DNA from: Eubacterium coprostanoligenes
GTDB lineage: Bacteria > Bacillota > Clostridia > Oscillospirales > Acutalibacteraceae
DNA: 64,000 bases
NCBI RefSeq assembly: GCF_900167205.1
Contig: NZ_FUWW01000005.1
Coordinates: forward strand, 60,947 to 124,946
Direction: 5' to 3'
Shown: piece by piece, positions 24,120 to 34,640 of the stretch
Numbering within the stretch: position 1 is the stretch's first letter
Layout of the letters: every line of letters starts with the position of its first letter
Notes under the pieces: model-generated
Seen by the model: only the letters and a program-made list of their open reading frames with translations
Databases searched by the model: none
Told to the model about the DNA's origin: nothing
Position numbers and translations under genes: made by a program

Positions 24120-26084
24120 ATGGACAAATTTAAATTAGTCAGCAAATTTAAGCCGACAGGCGACCAGCCTCAAGCTATCGAAAAGCTTGCAGAGGGTGTT
24201 TTGCGAGGCGACAAAGAGCAAACTCTTATGGGTGTTACGGGTTCGGGCAAGACTTTTACAATGGCAAATATCATTGAAAAGGTCAATAGACCTACCCTTG
24301 TTTTGGCTCATAACAAAACACTTGCGGCACAGCTTTGTTCTGAATTTAAGGAGTTTTTCCCTGAAAACGCAGTTGAATATTTCGTATCTTATTATGACTA
24401 TTATCAACCGGAGGCTTATGTGCCGACAACCGATACTTATATTGAAAAAGACAGTGCTATAAATGACGAAATCGACAAACTTCGTCACAGTGCAACTGCT
24501 GCTTTGTCGGAGCGTAGAGATGTTATTATCGTTGCTTCCGTATCATGTATTTATTCAATCGGAGACCCGCTTGATTATAAAAAAATGGTAATCTCTTTGC
24601 GACCGGGTATGCAAAAAGAGCGTGATGAGCTTATTCATAAACTTGTTGAAATTCAATACGAACGCAATGATATTAATTTTGTTCGTAATAAGTTCAGAGT
24701 AAGAGGAGATACGGTTGAAATTTATCCTGCCGGAAGCTCGGGAAATGCTGTTAGAGTTGAATTTTTCGGCGATGAAATTGACCGAATTTGCGAGATTAAC
24801 CCTCTTACGGGTAAGGTTGAGGGCATACTGAGTTCATGCGTTATTTATCCTGCGTCTCACTATGTTGTCAGCCACGAAAAACTCAAAAAGGCACTCAACG
24901 AGATTTACAATGAAATGGTGGAACGAGTTGCGTATTTTGAGGCTAACGGCAAACTCCTTGAAGCACAGCGCATCAAGGAACGCACTATGAATGATATTGA
25001 AATGCTTGAAGAAACGGGCTTTTGCAAAGGCATCGAAAACTATTCACGAATTATGAGCGACAGAAAACCGGGTGAAGCACCGTTTACACTCATTGATTAT
25101 TTTCCTGATGATTTTCTTATGTTTGTTGATGAAAGCCATGTTATGCTTCCGCAGGTGCGTGGAATGTACGGCGGTGACCGTTCAAGAAAGGGAAGCCTTA
25201 TTGATTACGGTTTCAGACTTCCGTCTGCTTTTGATAACCGTCCGCTGACTTTTGATGAGTTTTACGGCAAAATCAATCAGGTTATATTTACTTCGGCAAC
25301 TCCGGGCGAGTTTGAAAAAGAAAATTCTACGCAGATTGTTGAACAGGTAATAAGACCTACGGGATTGCTCGACCCAATCATCACTGTTAAACCGACTGAT
25401 GACCAAATGGACGACTTACTGTCCGAAATCAATATCAGAATTGAACGCAAGGAAAGAGTGCTTGTTACTACTCTTACAAAGAAGATGGCAGAGGATTTGA
25501 CCGCTTATCTTGAGGGCTTTGACATCAAAGTTAGATATATGCACCACGATGTTGACACCATTGAAAGAATGGAGATTATCCGAGATTTGCGACTTGGTAA
25601 ATTTGATGTTTTGGTTGGCATTAACCTGCTTCGTGAGGGACTTGATATTCCCGAAGTATCGCTTGTTGCAATTCTTGATGCAGACAAGGAAGGTTTTCTG
25701 CGTTCCGAAACTTCGCTTGTCCAGACAATCGGCAGAGCGGCGAGAAACGAAAACGGCGAAGTTATTATGTATGCCGACAGCGTCACTCCGTCTATGGAAC
25801 GAGCAATTACCGAAACCGTGCGACGCAGAGAAATTCAAGAGCAGTACAACAATGAGCATAACATTACTCCGAAAACCATCAAAAAAGATGTTCGTGATGT
25901 TATTGAAATCACTACTAAAGAAGCATTTGACGAACATAATAAACGAATGACGGCAAAGGAACGCAGGGTAATGATTGAAAAACTCACACGAGAAATGAAA
26001 GAAGCTGCCAAAATGCTTGAATTTGAGCATGCTGCATTTCTTCGTGATAAGATAAAAGAATTAACTGATGAGGAAAAGTTATGA
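24120..26084 (+). CDS. uvrB: excinuclease ABC subunit B
   Basis: Damage-verifying helicase-like subunit of nucleotide excision repair. Walker A GVTGSGKT is at residues 38-45. The beta-hairpin that inserts into damaged DNA is present ([20 protein letters not shown]), along with the DESH box in [12 protein letters not shown], helicase motifs TSATPGEFE and [14 protein letters not shown], and a C-terminal UVR domain ([20 protein letters not shown]) that binds UvrC. 654 residues, full length. The stop overlaps the uvrA start (ATGA). Confidence 0.98.
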   Translation: MDKFKLVSKFKPTGDQPQAIEKLAEGVLRGDKEQTLMGVTGSGKTFTMANIIEKVNRPTLVLAHNKTLAAQLCSEFKEFFPENAVEYFVSYYDYYQPEAYVPTTDTYIEKDSAINDEIDKLRHSATAALSERRDVIIVASVSCIYSIGDPLDYKKMVISLRPGMQKERDELIHKLVEIQYERNDINFVRNKFRVRGDTVEIYPAGSSGNAVRVEFFGDEIDRICEINPLTGKVEGILSSCVIYPASHYVVSHEKLKKALNEIYNEMVERVAYFEANGKLLEAQRIKERTMNDIEMLEETGFCKGIENYSRIMSDRKPGEAPFTLIDYFPDDFLMFVDESHVMLPQVRGMYGGDRSRKGSLIDYGFRLPSAFDNRPLTFDEFYGKINQVIFTSATPGEFEKENSTQIVEQVIRPTGLLDPIITVKPTDDQMDDLLSEINIRIERKERVLVTTLTKKMAEDLTAYLEGFDIKVRYMHHDVDTIERMEIIRDLRLGKFDVLVGINLLREGLDIPEVSLVAILDADKEGFLRSETSLVQTIGRAARNENGEVIMYADSVTPSMERAITETVRRREIQEQYNNEHNITPKTIKKDVRDVIEITTKEAFDEHNKRMTAKERRVMIEKLTREMKEAAKMLEFEHAAFLRDKIKELTDEEKL

Positions 26085-28900
26085 TAAAAAACATTGTAGT
26101 TAAAGGTGCAAGAGAGCACAATTTGAAAAATATTGATATAGAAATACCGAGAGACAAACTTGTTGTGTTTACGGGTCTTTCGGGTTCAGGCAAATCCTCA
26201 TTGGCATTTGATACTATTTATGCAGAGGGTCAAAGACGGTATGTAGAGTCGTTGTCGTCATATGCAAGAATGTTCCTCGGTCAAATGGACAAGCCCGATG
26301 TTGATTATATTGAGGGACTTTCTCCTGCAATTTCTATTGACCAAAAAACCACTTCGAAAAATCCACGCTCAACTGTCGGAACAGTAACCGAAATTTACGA
26401 TTATCTTCGACTTTTGTGGGCGAGAATCGGTATACCTCATTGTCCTGTGTGCGGCAGAGAAATCAGTCAACAAACCGTTGACCAAATTGTTGATAAACTT
26501 CTTGAATTGCCTGAACGCACAAAAATTCAAGTGTTAGCACCGATTGCAAGAGGCAAAAAAGGTGAATTTGTAAAAGAAATCAACGACATTCGCAAGCAGG
26601 GATTTGTTCGTTGCAGAATTGATGGGGAAATTGTTGATTTACAGGATGAAATAAAACTGTCTAAAACAAAAAAACACAATATAGAAGTTGTTGTTGACCG
26701 ACTTGTAATTAAAGACGGCATTCAATCTCGAATAACCGACAGCGTGGAAACCGCTACAAAAATAGGCAACGGCTTGCTTATTATTGATATAATCGGTGAA
26801 AAAGAGGAGCTGTTCTCACTCAATTATGCTTGTCCGGAACACGGTGTGTCAATTGAAGAAATGAGCCCAAGGATGTTTTCATTCAACAATCCGTTTGGTG
26901 CTTGCAAAAAGTGTGACGGACTCGGAACATTTAAAGAAATTGACCCTGATTTGATTATTCCCGACAAAAAGATGTCGATTAATCAAGGTGCAATCAAAGC
27001 GAGCGGTTGGAATGTTGCAGAGGGTAGTTCTATCGCAAGAATGTACATGGATGCACTTGCAAAGGAATATAACTTCTCTCTTGATATGCCTGTCGAAATG
27101 ATTAATGATGAGGGCTTGAATGCTATTCTTTATGGTACAGACGGCAAAAAACTGAAAATGAAGCGTGTTACTTCATACGGAAGCGGAACATATTTGAGCG
27201 AATTTGAGGGTATTATAAATAATCTCAAACGCAGATATGCCGAAACCACTTCTGATTATGCAAGAACCGCTATTGAAGAAGTTATGCAAGAATGTATTTG
27301 TGGTGAGTGCAAAGGTTCAAGATTAAAGCCAGAGGCTATGGCTGTTACTGTTGGCGGTAAGAATATATATGAATTTTGTTCAATGTCCGTGTCAGAAGAA
27401 CTTGATTTTGTCAATAATCTTGAATTGACTGAAAAAGAGCAAATGATTGGCAATCTTGTTATTAAAGAGATTAAAGAACGACTTACATTTCTTAATTCCG
27501 TTGGTTTGGACTATCTTTCACTTGCAAGAGAATCGGGCACTTTGTCAGGCGGTGAGGCTCAAAGAATCAGGCTTGCAACTCAAATTGGTTCGTCTCTTAT
27601 GGGTGTGCTGTATATTCTTGATGAACCGTCAATAGGACTTCATCAAAGAGATAACGAAAAATTGCTTGAAACTCTCCGACATCTCCGTGATTTGGGGAAT
27701 ACATTGATTGTTGTTGAACACGATGAGGACACGATGCGTGCGGCAGATTTTCTTGTTGATATCGGTCCGGGTGCTGGTATACACGGTGGTGAACTTATTG
27801 CAGCAGGCACACCTGAAGAAGTTATGGCTTGTGAAAAGAGCATAACGGGTCAGTATTTGAGCGGTAAGAGAAGTATTCCCGTTCCGACAAAAAGACGAGA
27901 GGGTAATGGTAAAAAACTCACTGTTTTCGGTGCAAAGGAGAATAACCTTAAAAATATTGATGTCGAAATTCCGCTTGGTAAATTTGTTGCTGTAACAGGT
28001 GTTTCGGGTTCGGGCAAATCCTCGTTTGTTAATGAGATTGTATATAAGCATCTTTGCAATGTTCTCAATCACGCAAAAAAGCATACCGGTAAGTTTTCGT
28101 CTTTTAAGGGAATTGACGCTCTTGACAAGGTAATTGATATTGACCAATCGCCTATTGGCAGAACCCCTCGTTCAAACCCTGCAACATACACAGGTGTGTT
28201 TAATGATATCAGAGATTTGTATGCTTCAACAAATGACGCAAAAGCAAAGGGCTACGGTCCAAATAGATTTTCATTCAATGTCAAAGGTGGCAGATGCGAG
28301 GCTTGTCAGGGTGACGGTATTGTAAAAATTGAAATGCACTTTCTTGCGGATGTCTATGTTCCGTGCGAAGTTTGCGGAGGAAAAAGATATAACAGAGAAA
28401 CGCTTGATGTAAAGTTCAAAGGCAAGAGCATTTATGATGTGCTTGAAATGACTGTTGATGAAGCACTCGAATTTTTCTCAACTCACACAAAGATTGCAAG
28501 AAAACTTCAAACCTTGTCTGATGTCGGTCTTGGATATGTCAAATTAGGACAGCCTGCAACAACTCTTTCGGGTGGCGAAGCACAGAGAGTTAAACTTGCA
28601 ACGGAACTTGCAAAGCGTTCAACAGGCAAGACAATTTATATCCTTGATGAGCCGACAACGGGACTTCATACTGCCGATGTTTCCAAGCTACTCGATGTTC
28701 TTAATAAACTTGTTGACACAGGCAACACGGTTCTTGTTATCGAACATAATCTTGATGTAATAAAATGTGCCGACCATATAATTGACCTCGGTCCCGAGGG
28801 CGGAAAAGGCGGAGGAAAAATCGTTGCAGAGGGAACACCTGAACAGGTTTCCAAGGTAAAAAAATCATATACAGGACAGTATCTCAAAAAGATTCTTTAA
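26081..28900 (+). CDS. uvrA: excinuclease ABC subunit A
   Basis: Damage-recognition ABC ATPase of nucleotide excision repair. It has two ABC modules: Walker [11 protein letters not shown] near residue 32 and [10 protein letters not shown] in the second half, with signature sequences LSGGEAQRI and [12 protein letters not shown]. Zinc-finger Cys are in [16 protein letters not shown] and [10 protein letters not shown]. Length 939 residues matches the family. Translationally coupled to uvrB by the ATGA overlap. Confidence 0.98.
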   Translation: MIKNIVVKGAREHNLKNIDIEIPRDKLVVFTGLSGSGKSSLAFDTIYAEGQRRYVESLSSYARMFLGQMDKPDVDYIEGLSPAISIDQKTTSKNPRSTVGTVTEIYDYLRLLWARIGIPHCPVCGREISQQTVDQIVDKLLELPERTKIQVLAPIARGKKGEFVKEINDIRKQGFVRCRIDGEIVDLQDEIKLSKTKKHNIEVVVDRLVIKDGIQSRITDSVETATKIGNGLLIIDIIGEKEELFSLNYACPEHGVSIEEMSPRMFSFNNPFGACKKCDGLGTFKEIDPDLIIPDKKMSINQGAIKASGWNVAEGSSIARMYMDALAKEYNFSLDMPVEMINDEGLNAILYGTDGKKLKMKRVTSYGSGTYLSEFEGIINNLKRRYAETTSDYARTAIEEVMQECICGECKGSRLKPEAMAVTVGGKNIYEFCSMSVSEELDFVNNLELTEKEQMIGNLVIKEIKERLTFLNSVGLDYLSLARESGTLSGGEAQRIRLATQIGSSLMGVLYILDEPSIGLHQRDNEKLLETLRHLRDLGNTLIVVEHDEDTMRAADFLVDIGPGAGIHGGELIAAGTPEEVMACEKSITGQYLSGKRSIPVPTKRREGNGKKLTVFGAKENNLKNIDVEIPLGKFVAVTGVSGSGKSSFVNEIVYKHLCNVLNHAKKHTGKFSSFKGIDALDKVIDIDQSPIGRTPRSNPATYTGVFNDIRDLYASTNDAKAKGYGPNRFSFNVKGGRCEACQGDGIVKIEMHFLADVYVPCEVCGGKRYNRETLDVKFKGKSIYDVLEMTVDEALEFFSTHTKIARKLQTLSDVGLGYVKLGQPATTLSGGEAQRVKLATELAKRSTGKTIYILDEPTTGLHTADVSKLLDVLNKLVDTGNTVLVIEHNLDVIKCADHIIDLGPEGGKGGGKIVAEGTPEQVSKVKKSYTGQYLKKIL

Positions 28901-28933
28901 AATTCTTTAATTATTACAATCGTGTAACTATCC

Positions 28934-28962
28934 TTGATAACGATAGTCTGTTTTGCTATTAT
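28934..28962 (+). promoter_or_regulatory. upp-uracil permease promoter
   Basis: TTGATA (28934-28939), 17-bp spacer, TATTAT (28957-28962). An 8-bp direct repeat TATGTCAT at 28976-28983 and 28986-28993 lies just past the expected start site. Confidence 0.7.
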
Positions 28963-29016
28963 AGTAAGGATAAAATATGTCATTTTATGTCATAATTGTT
29001 TAAAAGGAGTAACTTT

Positions 29017-29649
29017 ATGGAAAGAAAAGTTGTCATTTTCGATCATCCGCTTATTCAACATAAGCTAAGTATTCTTCGAAATGTAGAAACAAGCACAAAG
29101 GATTTTAGAGAACTTGTTAATGAGATTTCTATGCTTATGATGTTTGAAGCTACAAGAGATTTGCCTATGGAAACCGTTAAGGTTGAAACGCCGTGCGGTA
29201 TTGCCGAATGTAAGCAGCTTGCAGGCCGTAAACTTGCATTTGTTCCGATTTTGCGTGCAGGTCTCGGTATGGTAGACGGTTGCCTTAAGATGGTGCCAAG
29301 TGCAAGAGTAGGCCACATTGGTCTTTATCGTGACGAAACTACTCACACGCCTGTTGAGTATTATTGCAAATTGCCAAAGGATATTGACAAGAGGGATGTT
29401 TATGTTGTTGACCCAATGCTTGCAACAGGCGGTTCGGCAGTAGACGCTATTTCTCAAATCAAGCTCAGAAATCCTCGCAAGATTTGCTTTATGTGTATGA
29501 TTGCCGCTCCGGAAGGACTTGAGGTACTTAAAAAAGCGCATCCTGATGTTGATATCTATTGCGCAGCTCTTGATGAAAAGTTAAACGAAGATTGCTACAT
29601 CATCCCCGGTCTTGGCGATGCCGGTGACAGAATTTTCGGTACAAAATAA
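29017..29649 (+). CDS. upp: uracil phosphoribosyltransferase
   Basis: Salvages uracil with PRPP to UMP. 210 residues from the ATG at 29017 behind AAAAGGAG; upstream in-frame codons lack a ribosome site. PRPP-binding loop [14 protein letters not shown], the [14 protein letters not shown] segment and the uracil-binding C-terminus [17 protein letters not shown] are complete. The uracil permease gene follows after 36 bases, forming an uptake-plus-salvage pair that complements the pyr operon at 43252. Confidence 0.97.
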   Translation: MERKVVIFDHPLIQHKLSILRNVETSTKDFRELVNEISMLMMFEATRDLPMETVKVETPCGIAECKQLAGRKLAFVPILRAGLGMVDGCLKMVPSARVGHIGLYRDETTHTPVEYYCKLPKDIDKRDVYVVDPMLATGGSAVDAISQIKLRNPRKICFMCMIAAPEGLEVLKKAHPDVDIYCAALDEKLNEDCYIIPGLGDAGDRIFGTK

Positions 29650-29685
29650 TTTTGGAGTTTAACTTATCAAACGGAGGAAAAAACA

Positions 29686-31083
29686 ATGGCTAAAACAAAA
29701 TCAAAAATTAAAATAGGTAAGGATGGCATTTATGATGCCCGTCAACTTGGCACACCAAAGATGCTTCTCCTCGGCTTCCAGCATATGTTCGCTATGTTTG
29801 GAGCAACAGTAACAGTTCCGCTCTTAACAGGACTTTCAATTTCAACAACTCTTTTGTTCGCAGGTCTTGGAACACTTTTGTTCCACTGCCTTACAAAGTT
29901 TAAAGTTCCTGCATTTCTTGGTTCATCATTCGCATTCATCGGTGGTTATCTCGCAGTCGCACCGCTTAATGAAGACGGAAGCGGCAACAAAGAAATGCTT
30001 CCGTATGCGTGCCTCGGTGTTGCGTGTGCAGGACTTGTTTATCTCATCGTTGCAGCATTTATTAAGGCTGTCGGCGTAAACAGAGTTATGAAACTCTTCC
30101 CACCTGTTGTTACAGGTCCAATCATTATGGCAATCGGTCTCGGTCTTGCTCCTTCTGCTGTTAACAATTGCAGCAGTAACTGGTGGCTTGCAATCGTTGC
30201 ACTTGCACTTGTTATCATTTTCAACATCTTCGGTAAGGGTATGATTAAGATTATCCCAATTCTTTTGGGTATCATTGGTGCTTACCTTGTTGCTGTATTA
30301 GTCGGCAATGTTGGCGGTGTTGAAAACTTTGCTATCGATTTTTCAGCAGTAAAGGCTGCTCCTTGGATCGGCAACCCTGTTGAATGGTCATCAACTGTAT
30401 TCGGCGGTGTTTCGGATAAGTCAAAGGCTATTTCTGCAATCATTGCAATCGTTCCAATCGCAATTGCTACCATGATGGAGCACATCGGCGATATTTCAGC
30501 TATTTCAGCTACTTGCAACAAGAACTTCATCAACGACCCGGGTCTTAACAGAACACTTCTTGGTGACGGTCTTGCAACAACTCTTGCATCACTTTTCGGT
30601 GCACCTGCAAACACAACATACGGCGAAAATACCGGCGTTCTTGCTCTTTCAAAGGTGTATGACCCAAGAGTAATCAGAATCGCTGCTTACTTCGCAATCT
30701 TCTTCAGCCTTTCACCAAAGTTTGCCGCTCTTATTGAGTCAATCCCTATGGCTGTTGTTGGCGGTATTTCATTCGTTCTTTACGGTATGATTTCTGCAAT
30801 CGGTGTTCGTAATGTTGTTGAAGCAAAAGTTGATTTTTCAAAGGCTCGTAACACAATCATTGCTGCTGTAATCCTTGTTGTAGCACTCGGCTTGTCAGGT
30901 GGTATCACATTCACAGTCGGTTCAGTTACAATCACACTTTCATCACTTGCTTGTGCATCAATCGCAGGTATTGTCTTGAATATCATCTTCCCTGAAAAGG
31001 ACTTTGATCCGGATAAGGCTTTCCAGTCTGACACAGTTTCGGCTCAGGTTAATGTTAAGTCTGATTACGGTAAAAACAAATAA
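29686..31083 (+). CDS. uraA: uracil permease, NCS2 family
   Basis: Proton-coupled nucleobase transporter with about 14 membrane segments in 465 residues. Family landmarks are QHMFAMFGATVTVPLLTGL, FLGSSFAFIGG, PPVVTGPIIMAIGLGLA, MMEHIGDISAIS with the substrate-binding Glu, and GAPANTTYGENTGVLALSKV. The EHIGD motif and linkage to upp favour uracil over xanthine as substrate. Start follows ACGGAGG. Confidence 0.93.
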   Translation: MAKTKSKIKIGKDGIYDARQLGTPKMLLLGFQHMFAMFGATVTVPLLTGLSISTTLLFAGLGTLLFHCLTKFKVPAFLGSSFAFIGGYLAVAPLNEDGSGNKEMLPYACLGVACAGLVYLIVAAFIKAVGVNRVMKLFPPVVTGPIIMAIGLGLAPSAVNNCSSNWWLAIVALALVIIFNIFGKGMIKIIPILLGIIGAYLVAVLVGNVGGVENFAIDFSAVKAAPWIGNPVEWSSTVFGGVSDKSKAISAIIAIVPIAIATMMEHIGDISAISATCNKNFINDPGLNRTLLGDGLATTLASLFGAPANTTYGENTGVLALSKVYDPRVIRIAAYFAIFFSLSPKFAALIESIPMAVVGGISFVLYGMISAIGVRNVVEAKVDFSKARNTIIAAVILVVALGLSGGITFTVGSVTITLSSLACASIAGIVLNIIFPEKDFDPDKAFQSDTVSAQVNVKSDYGKNK

Positions 31084-31106
31084 TAATTTGTTGATTAAAA
31101 TAATTA

Positions 31107-31135
31107 AGCACGAAGTTCCACGCTTCGTGCTTTTT
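31107..31135 (+). terminator. terminator after the uracil permease gene
   Basis: Perfect 9-bp stem AGCACGAAG / CTTCGTGCT with a 7-base loop and a T-run. Convergent with ylmH. Confidence 0.9.
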
Positions 31136-31147
31136 CTTGTGTTTTTG

Positions 31148-31882
31148 TTATCTGTATAATCTTATCGCAACAACCATTTTGTGTTTGCGAGTTTCGTTGA
31201 CCGTTTGAGAATAAATAAATTTTCCATAGCCTCGAACCGACACCACATCGCCCTCTTTGAGCTGTATAGAGTCTTTGTAGACCGTTTTTGAATTTATGAA
31301 TATCTTTTCTTGATTGATTAGTTGCGAAGCCGAATTTCGTGACATTTTGAACACGGCAGAAACTACGGTATCAATTCTCAATGACGAAACAATGTATTCC
31401 TCCTCGTCAGGGATTTGATTGAATAATTCGGGGATGTCATCAATGATTTTGCACTTCACGGAGGTGTGCTTAATTGACGAAAGATTGTCAACAATGTATT
31501 GGCTGATTTTGTCAAGGCAAAACAAATACCCCTCGTTGTTGAGAATTTTAATGTCACCGAGCATTTCTCGTTCAATGCCCAAATTCATAAGCGCACCGAG
31601 AAAATCTCTGTGGGTGAGCTTGTCGGAAAATTTTTGTTGTAAAGGCTCAATCTTAATACATACAATGGGGTAGGAGTATACCTCATCATTGCTGAATGAA
31701 GCGACGCATCTGTCGGCATTTTCGTATCCACCAAATAAATTGTACTTGCTGTCTAATTTCAGCGATTTTAATATGCTGATTTCCTGCAAATTTAAAAAGG
31801 TTGAATAGGTTGTGTAACTTCTCTCAAACGCTCTGTGTGATAACTCTGCAAGCCTCTTTTTGAGTAATGTTTCATTTTCCAT
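31148..31882 (-). CDS. ylmH: YlmH-family S4-domain RNA-binding protein
   Basis: 244 residues. The C-terminal S4 domain (about 170-235) reads LRIDTVVSAVFKMSRNSASQ and INSKTVYKDSIQLKEGDVVS. The N-terminal YlmH domain contains THRDFLGALMNLGIERE and GDIKI. Relatives bind ribosome-associated RNA; YlmH of Bacillus has been linked to handling of stalled peptidyl-tRNA on 50S subunits. It is usually found in the ylm/divIVA cluster, but here it overlaps trmO by 11 bases. SD GGAG, ATG at 31882. Confidence 0.88.
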   Translation of the reverse strand: MENETLLKKRLAELSHRAFERSYTTYSTFLNLQEISILKSLKLDSKYNLFGGYENADRCVASFSNDEVYSYPIVCIKIEPLQQKFSDKLTHRDFLGALMNLGIEREMLGDIKILNNEGYLFCLDKISQYIVDNLSSIKHTSVKCKIIDDIPELFNQIPDEEEYIVSSLRIDTVVSAVFKMSRNSASQLINQEKIFINSKTVYKDSIQLKEGDVVSVRGYGKFIYSQTVNETRKHKMVVAIRLYR

Positions 31883-32549
31883 CTGAAATCTCCGTTACCG
31901 TCAAAATATTATTGTTGACCTTAAATTTTATTTCTTTGCCTGCAAATCTAAAACCGTATTGCCGTCCGTCCTCGTGATATGCCGGTCGTGGGTCGTCTGC
32001 TAAAATCTTTTTTAATGTGTGTTGCTTGTCTGCCTCAATATTATGTAATAATTCATCATCAATTTCAACATTTAGTTTTGCACCGTTTTTTTCTTCTGCA
32101 AATCCGCTGATTGCATCCGGATGACAGTCGCTGAAAGTGATATATGGTTTTATATCATATATAGGCGTGCCCGAAACCAAATCAGCACCGCTGACAATAA
32201 GAATTATTTTTCCGCTTTCGTCTTTTTCTACTGCTTCAAGTTTTACACTTGACAGTCCGAGAGGGTTTGGTCTGAAAGGGGAGCGTGTTGCAAAAACGCC
32301 GACCTTTTCATTTCCGCCAAGTCTTGGAGGTCTGACAGTTAATGAATTTGATGGGTGAGAATTAAGGCTAAATCCCCAAATCAACCACAAATGGCTAAAT
32401 TCTTCAATTCTTTTAAAAGCAGATTCGTCTGCATATTCTTTTTCAAAAACAATAGTGGATTTTATGTCGTTAACAAGCCCGCTTTGCCGTGGTACAGCGA
32501 ATTTGCTGTCGTAGTCATTGATGATTTTTGCAATAGGTTTTATATCCAT
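31872..32549 (-). CDS. trmO: TrmO/TsaA-type tRNA N6-methyltransferase
   Basis: SAM-dependent enzyme of the UPF0066/TsaA family, which methylates t6A37 of threonine tRNAs in characterised members. Landmarks are the N-terminal beta-barrel with FAVPRQSGLV, FSHLWLIWGF, GVFATRSPFRPNPLGLSSV and GTPIYDIKPYI, and a C-terminal segment with DDPRPAYHEDG. 225 residues from the ATG at 32549, which follows a strong GGAGG; the upstream in-frame ATG at 32570 has none. Translationally overlaps ylmH. Confidence 0.9.
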   Translation of the reverse strand: MDIKPIAKIINDYDSKFAVPRQSGLVNDIKSTIVFEKEYADESAFKRIEEFSHLWLIWGFSLNSHPSNSLTVRPPRLGGNEKVGVFATRSPFRPNPLGLSSVKLEAVEKDESGKIILIVSGADLVSGTPIYDIKPYITFSDCHPDAISGFAEEKNGAKLNVEIDDELLHNIEADKQHTLKKILADDPRPAYHEDGRQYGFRFAGKEIKFKVNNNILTVTEISDGK

Positions 32550-32617
32550 TTTGACCTCCGCTTTAGTCATTTTTAACAGTATTATAACACATATTTTTGA
32601 AAATTTAAAAAAATATG

Positions 32618-32646
32618 TTGAATTTGTGATTGTTTTAATGTATTAT
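32618..32646 (+). promoter_or_regulatory. promoter of the exported unknown protein
   Basis: TTGAAT (32618-32623), 17-bp spacer, TATTAT (32641-32646), 33 bases before the ATG. A divergent TATAAT for trmO lies on the minus strand at 32586-32581 with only a weak -35. Confidence 0.7.
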
Positions 32647-32679
32647 ATAGTAGAAATATCTTGTAAGGAGAAAATTTAA

Positions 32680-33615
32680 ATGGCTAAAGTAAAAGATAAG
32701 TCAGTACTTGCAAAGTTCAACAGATTCCTTTCTGTTGTCCTAATTCTATTGGTAATAGCAACTGCTATAATTGTAATCGTGTCACCTGCTAAGGTTGCAC
32801 AGCAACAGGAAGCAGGCTCAAACGAGTTTGTAGATGAACCTGTTATTGATGAACTCAAACCGGGTACATACGGCGGTGTTGATTTTAAAACAACCGATGA
32901 TGTTGTTAACTATTATGTTGAATGTTACAACAACACAAAGACTATGACAGTTGACGGTACATATGACGGAAGCCCTATCAAAGCATATAAGCTTCTCGGC
33001 GATGAAAATCTTGAAGTTAAAAATCTTCTTGTTGAAGGTAAATCAAATGATACCATCAACAAACTTGTTCCGGGTATTGTAGGCGGTCTTTTCTCAGGTG
33101 GCGTAAAGAGCTTGTCACCTGGTAACTCTCTTGAACCAAAGAATGACTGGCAAGAAGCAAGCAGTGGTAAGATTGACAGAACTGTTTCACACCTTACTGC
33201 AGATGATGTTCTTGCATGCAATGTTACAGACAACGGCGACGGCACAATCACAATGGTCATTCAGCCAAAAGCACAGCTTCTTGCTATGCCCGGTGAGGAC
33301 TCACAGGGTCGTTTCTTCAATGTACTCGGTGACATTTCAGGTGTTGTTAGCAGTATCAGCGTTCTTTCATTCTCTGAAGGCACTATTGATGAGAACTTCG
33401 TTGTTAACTATGCAGGTGGTACAGGTACAATTAAGATAAATGTTGCTAACAAGGAAATTGTAGAAGCTGATTATGACATGCATGTTCATATTGATGTAAA
33501 GCACGCTAATGTTGCAATCATCAAGGATAAGAATGCGTCACTTGATATAGAGTATAAAAACCACTTCCCGGCTTCTGACCAATATCTCAAGGATCACCTT
33601 GTAACAATTAAATAA
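32680..33615 (+). CDS. membrane-anchored extracytoplasmic protein, unrecognised
   Basis: 311 residues. A basic N-terminus is followed by one hydrophobic segment (FLSVVLILLVIATAIIVIVS, about residues 17-36) with no lipobox and no clear cleavage site, so it is probably an N-terminal anchor. The exported part is acidic (EFVDEPVIDELKPGTYGG) and has regions reading TTDDVVNYYVECYNNTKTMT and NVTDNGDGTITMVIQP. The overall look is a beta-rich domain. I do not recognise a family. Single gene with its own promoter and terminator. Confidence 0.75.
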   Translation: MAKVKDKSVLAKFNRFLSVVLILLVIATAIIVIVSPAKVAQQQEAGSNEFVDEPVIDELKPGTYGGVDFKTTDDVVNYYVECYNNTKTMTVDGTYDGSPIKAYKLLGDENLEVKNLLVEGKSNDTINKLVPGIVGGLFSGGVKSLSPGNSLEPKNDWQEASSGKIDRTVSHLTADDVLACNVTDNGDGTITMVIQPKAQLLAMPGEDSQGRFFNVLGDISGVVSSISVLSFSEGTIDENFVVNYAGGTGTIKINVANKEIVEADYDMHVHIDVKHANVAIIKDKNASLDIEYKNHFPASDQYLKDHLVTIK

Positions 33616-33633
33616 TAAATTCTATAAAGATTT

Positions 33634-33663
33634 AAAGGTAGCTTCGTGCTACCTTTATTTTTG
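33634..33663 (+). terminator. terminator after the exported protein gene
   Basis: Perfect 9-bp stem AAAGGTAGC / GCTACCTTT around TTCGT, followed by ATTTTTG. Confidence 0.9.
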
Positions 33664-33670
33664 CGATAAT

Positions 33671-34618
33671 ATGAAAGATTCAAGTAAAAAACTTCAAAAT
33701 ATTTTTATCGTTTGGGGAATAGCGGCAATTTGCTGTTGCCTTTGGGGCAGTGCATTTCCCGTAATTAAAATTGGATATAACCTTTTTAACATCAATTCAT
33801 CAGATACTGCGTCGATAATTTTGTTTGCAGGTATTCGTTTTATTCTTTCAGGTGTTTTGACAGTTGCAATATTCAGTGCAGTTAATAAAAAATTCGTTAA
33901 GCCTAAAAAGACTTCAATCGGCAAAGTTTGTGTTTTGGCACTGTTCCAAACAGTTTTGCAATATTTGTTTTTCTATATCGGACTTGCCCACACAACAGGA
34001 GTGAAGTCAAGCATCATTGACGGTTCAAGCACATTTTTTGCAATATTCATTTCTGTTTTTATTTTTAAGCAGGAAAAGTTTACCGTGTCAAAAATCATTG
34101 GCAGTTTGCTTGGCTTTTCAGGTGTTGTGCTTGCAGGAATTTCGGGAAGTAGACAAGGAGTTTCGTTTCAGTTTGGCGACATTATGCTCTTGATTTCGGC
34201 AATTTCATATTCTTGCTCATCTGTTTTTATGAAGAAATACAGCAATGATGATGAACCGGCTGTGCTTTCAGGCTATCAATTTGTGCTTGGCGGTGCAGTT
34301 ATGACGGTTGTCGGCTTGGTTATGGGCGGAAAAGTGTCAACCGATAGTATAAAAGGTGTTCTTGTTCTTTTATATCTTGGATTCATTTCCGCAATTGCTT
34401 ATTCACTTTGGGGACTTTTGCTCAAATATAACGATGTTTCAAGAGTGACTGTTTGCGGCTCTATGACCCCTATTTTCGGCTTTACTCTTTCGTATCTTCT
34501 CCTTGGTGAAGATAACGGCAAGTTAGTTTATAAACTTATCGGTTTGCTTTGTGTTGTAGGCGGAATGGTTATCGTTAATCTTAAATTTAATAAAAATAAA
34601 AAAGAAAAATCGTTGTGA
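33671..34618 (+). CDS. DMT superfamily (EamA) transporter
   Basis: 315 residues with ten hydrophobic segments forming two EamA repeats (CCLWGSAFPVIKIGYN in the first; SAISYSCSSVFMKKYS and SAIAYSLWGLLLKY in the second), ending in a Lys-rich tail. Substrate unknown; the family exports amino acids and other metabolites. The ATG at 33671 has no ribosome site and lies eight bases past the terminator of the preceding gene, so initiation is puzzling; no better in-frame start was seen. Family call sure, start less so. Confidence 0.88.
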   Translation: MKDSSKKLQNIFIVWGIAAICCCLWGSAFPVIKIGYNLFNINSSDTASIILFAGIRFILSGVLTVAIFSAVNKKFVKPKKTSIGKVCVLALFQTVLQYLFFYIGLAHTTGVKSSIIDGSSTFFAIFISVFIFKQEKFTVSKIIGSLLGFSGVVLAGISGSRQGVSFQFGDIMLLISAISYSCSSVFMKKYSNDDEPAVLSGYQFVLGGAVMTVVGLVMGGKVSTDSIKGVLVLLYLGFISAIAYSLWGLLLKYNDVSRVTVCGSMTPIFGFTLSYLLLGEDNGKLVYKLIGLLCVVGGMVIVNLKFNKNKKEKSL

Positions 34619-34633
34619 ATCACAGCGATTTTT
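34605..34633. terminator. terminator between the DMT transporter and rnhA
   Basis: 13-bp stem AAAAATCGTTGTG / CACAGCGATTTTT (one wobble) with a 3-base loop. The stop codon of the transporter is inside the stem. T-runs on both strands, so it can serve both convergent genes. Confidence 0.85.
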
Positions 34634-34640
34634 CTTTATG

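Noticed and set aside
28901..29016. PyrR attenuator or purine riboswitch before upp
   Set aside because: Leader after the promoter is under 50 bases with no anti-terminator or aptamer fold visible.
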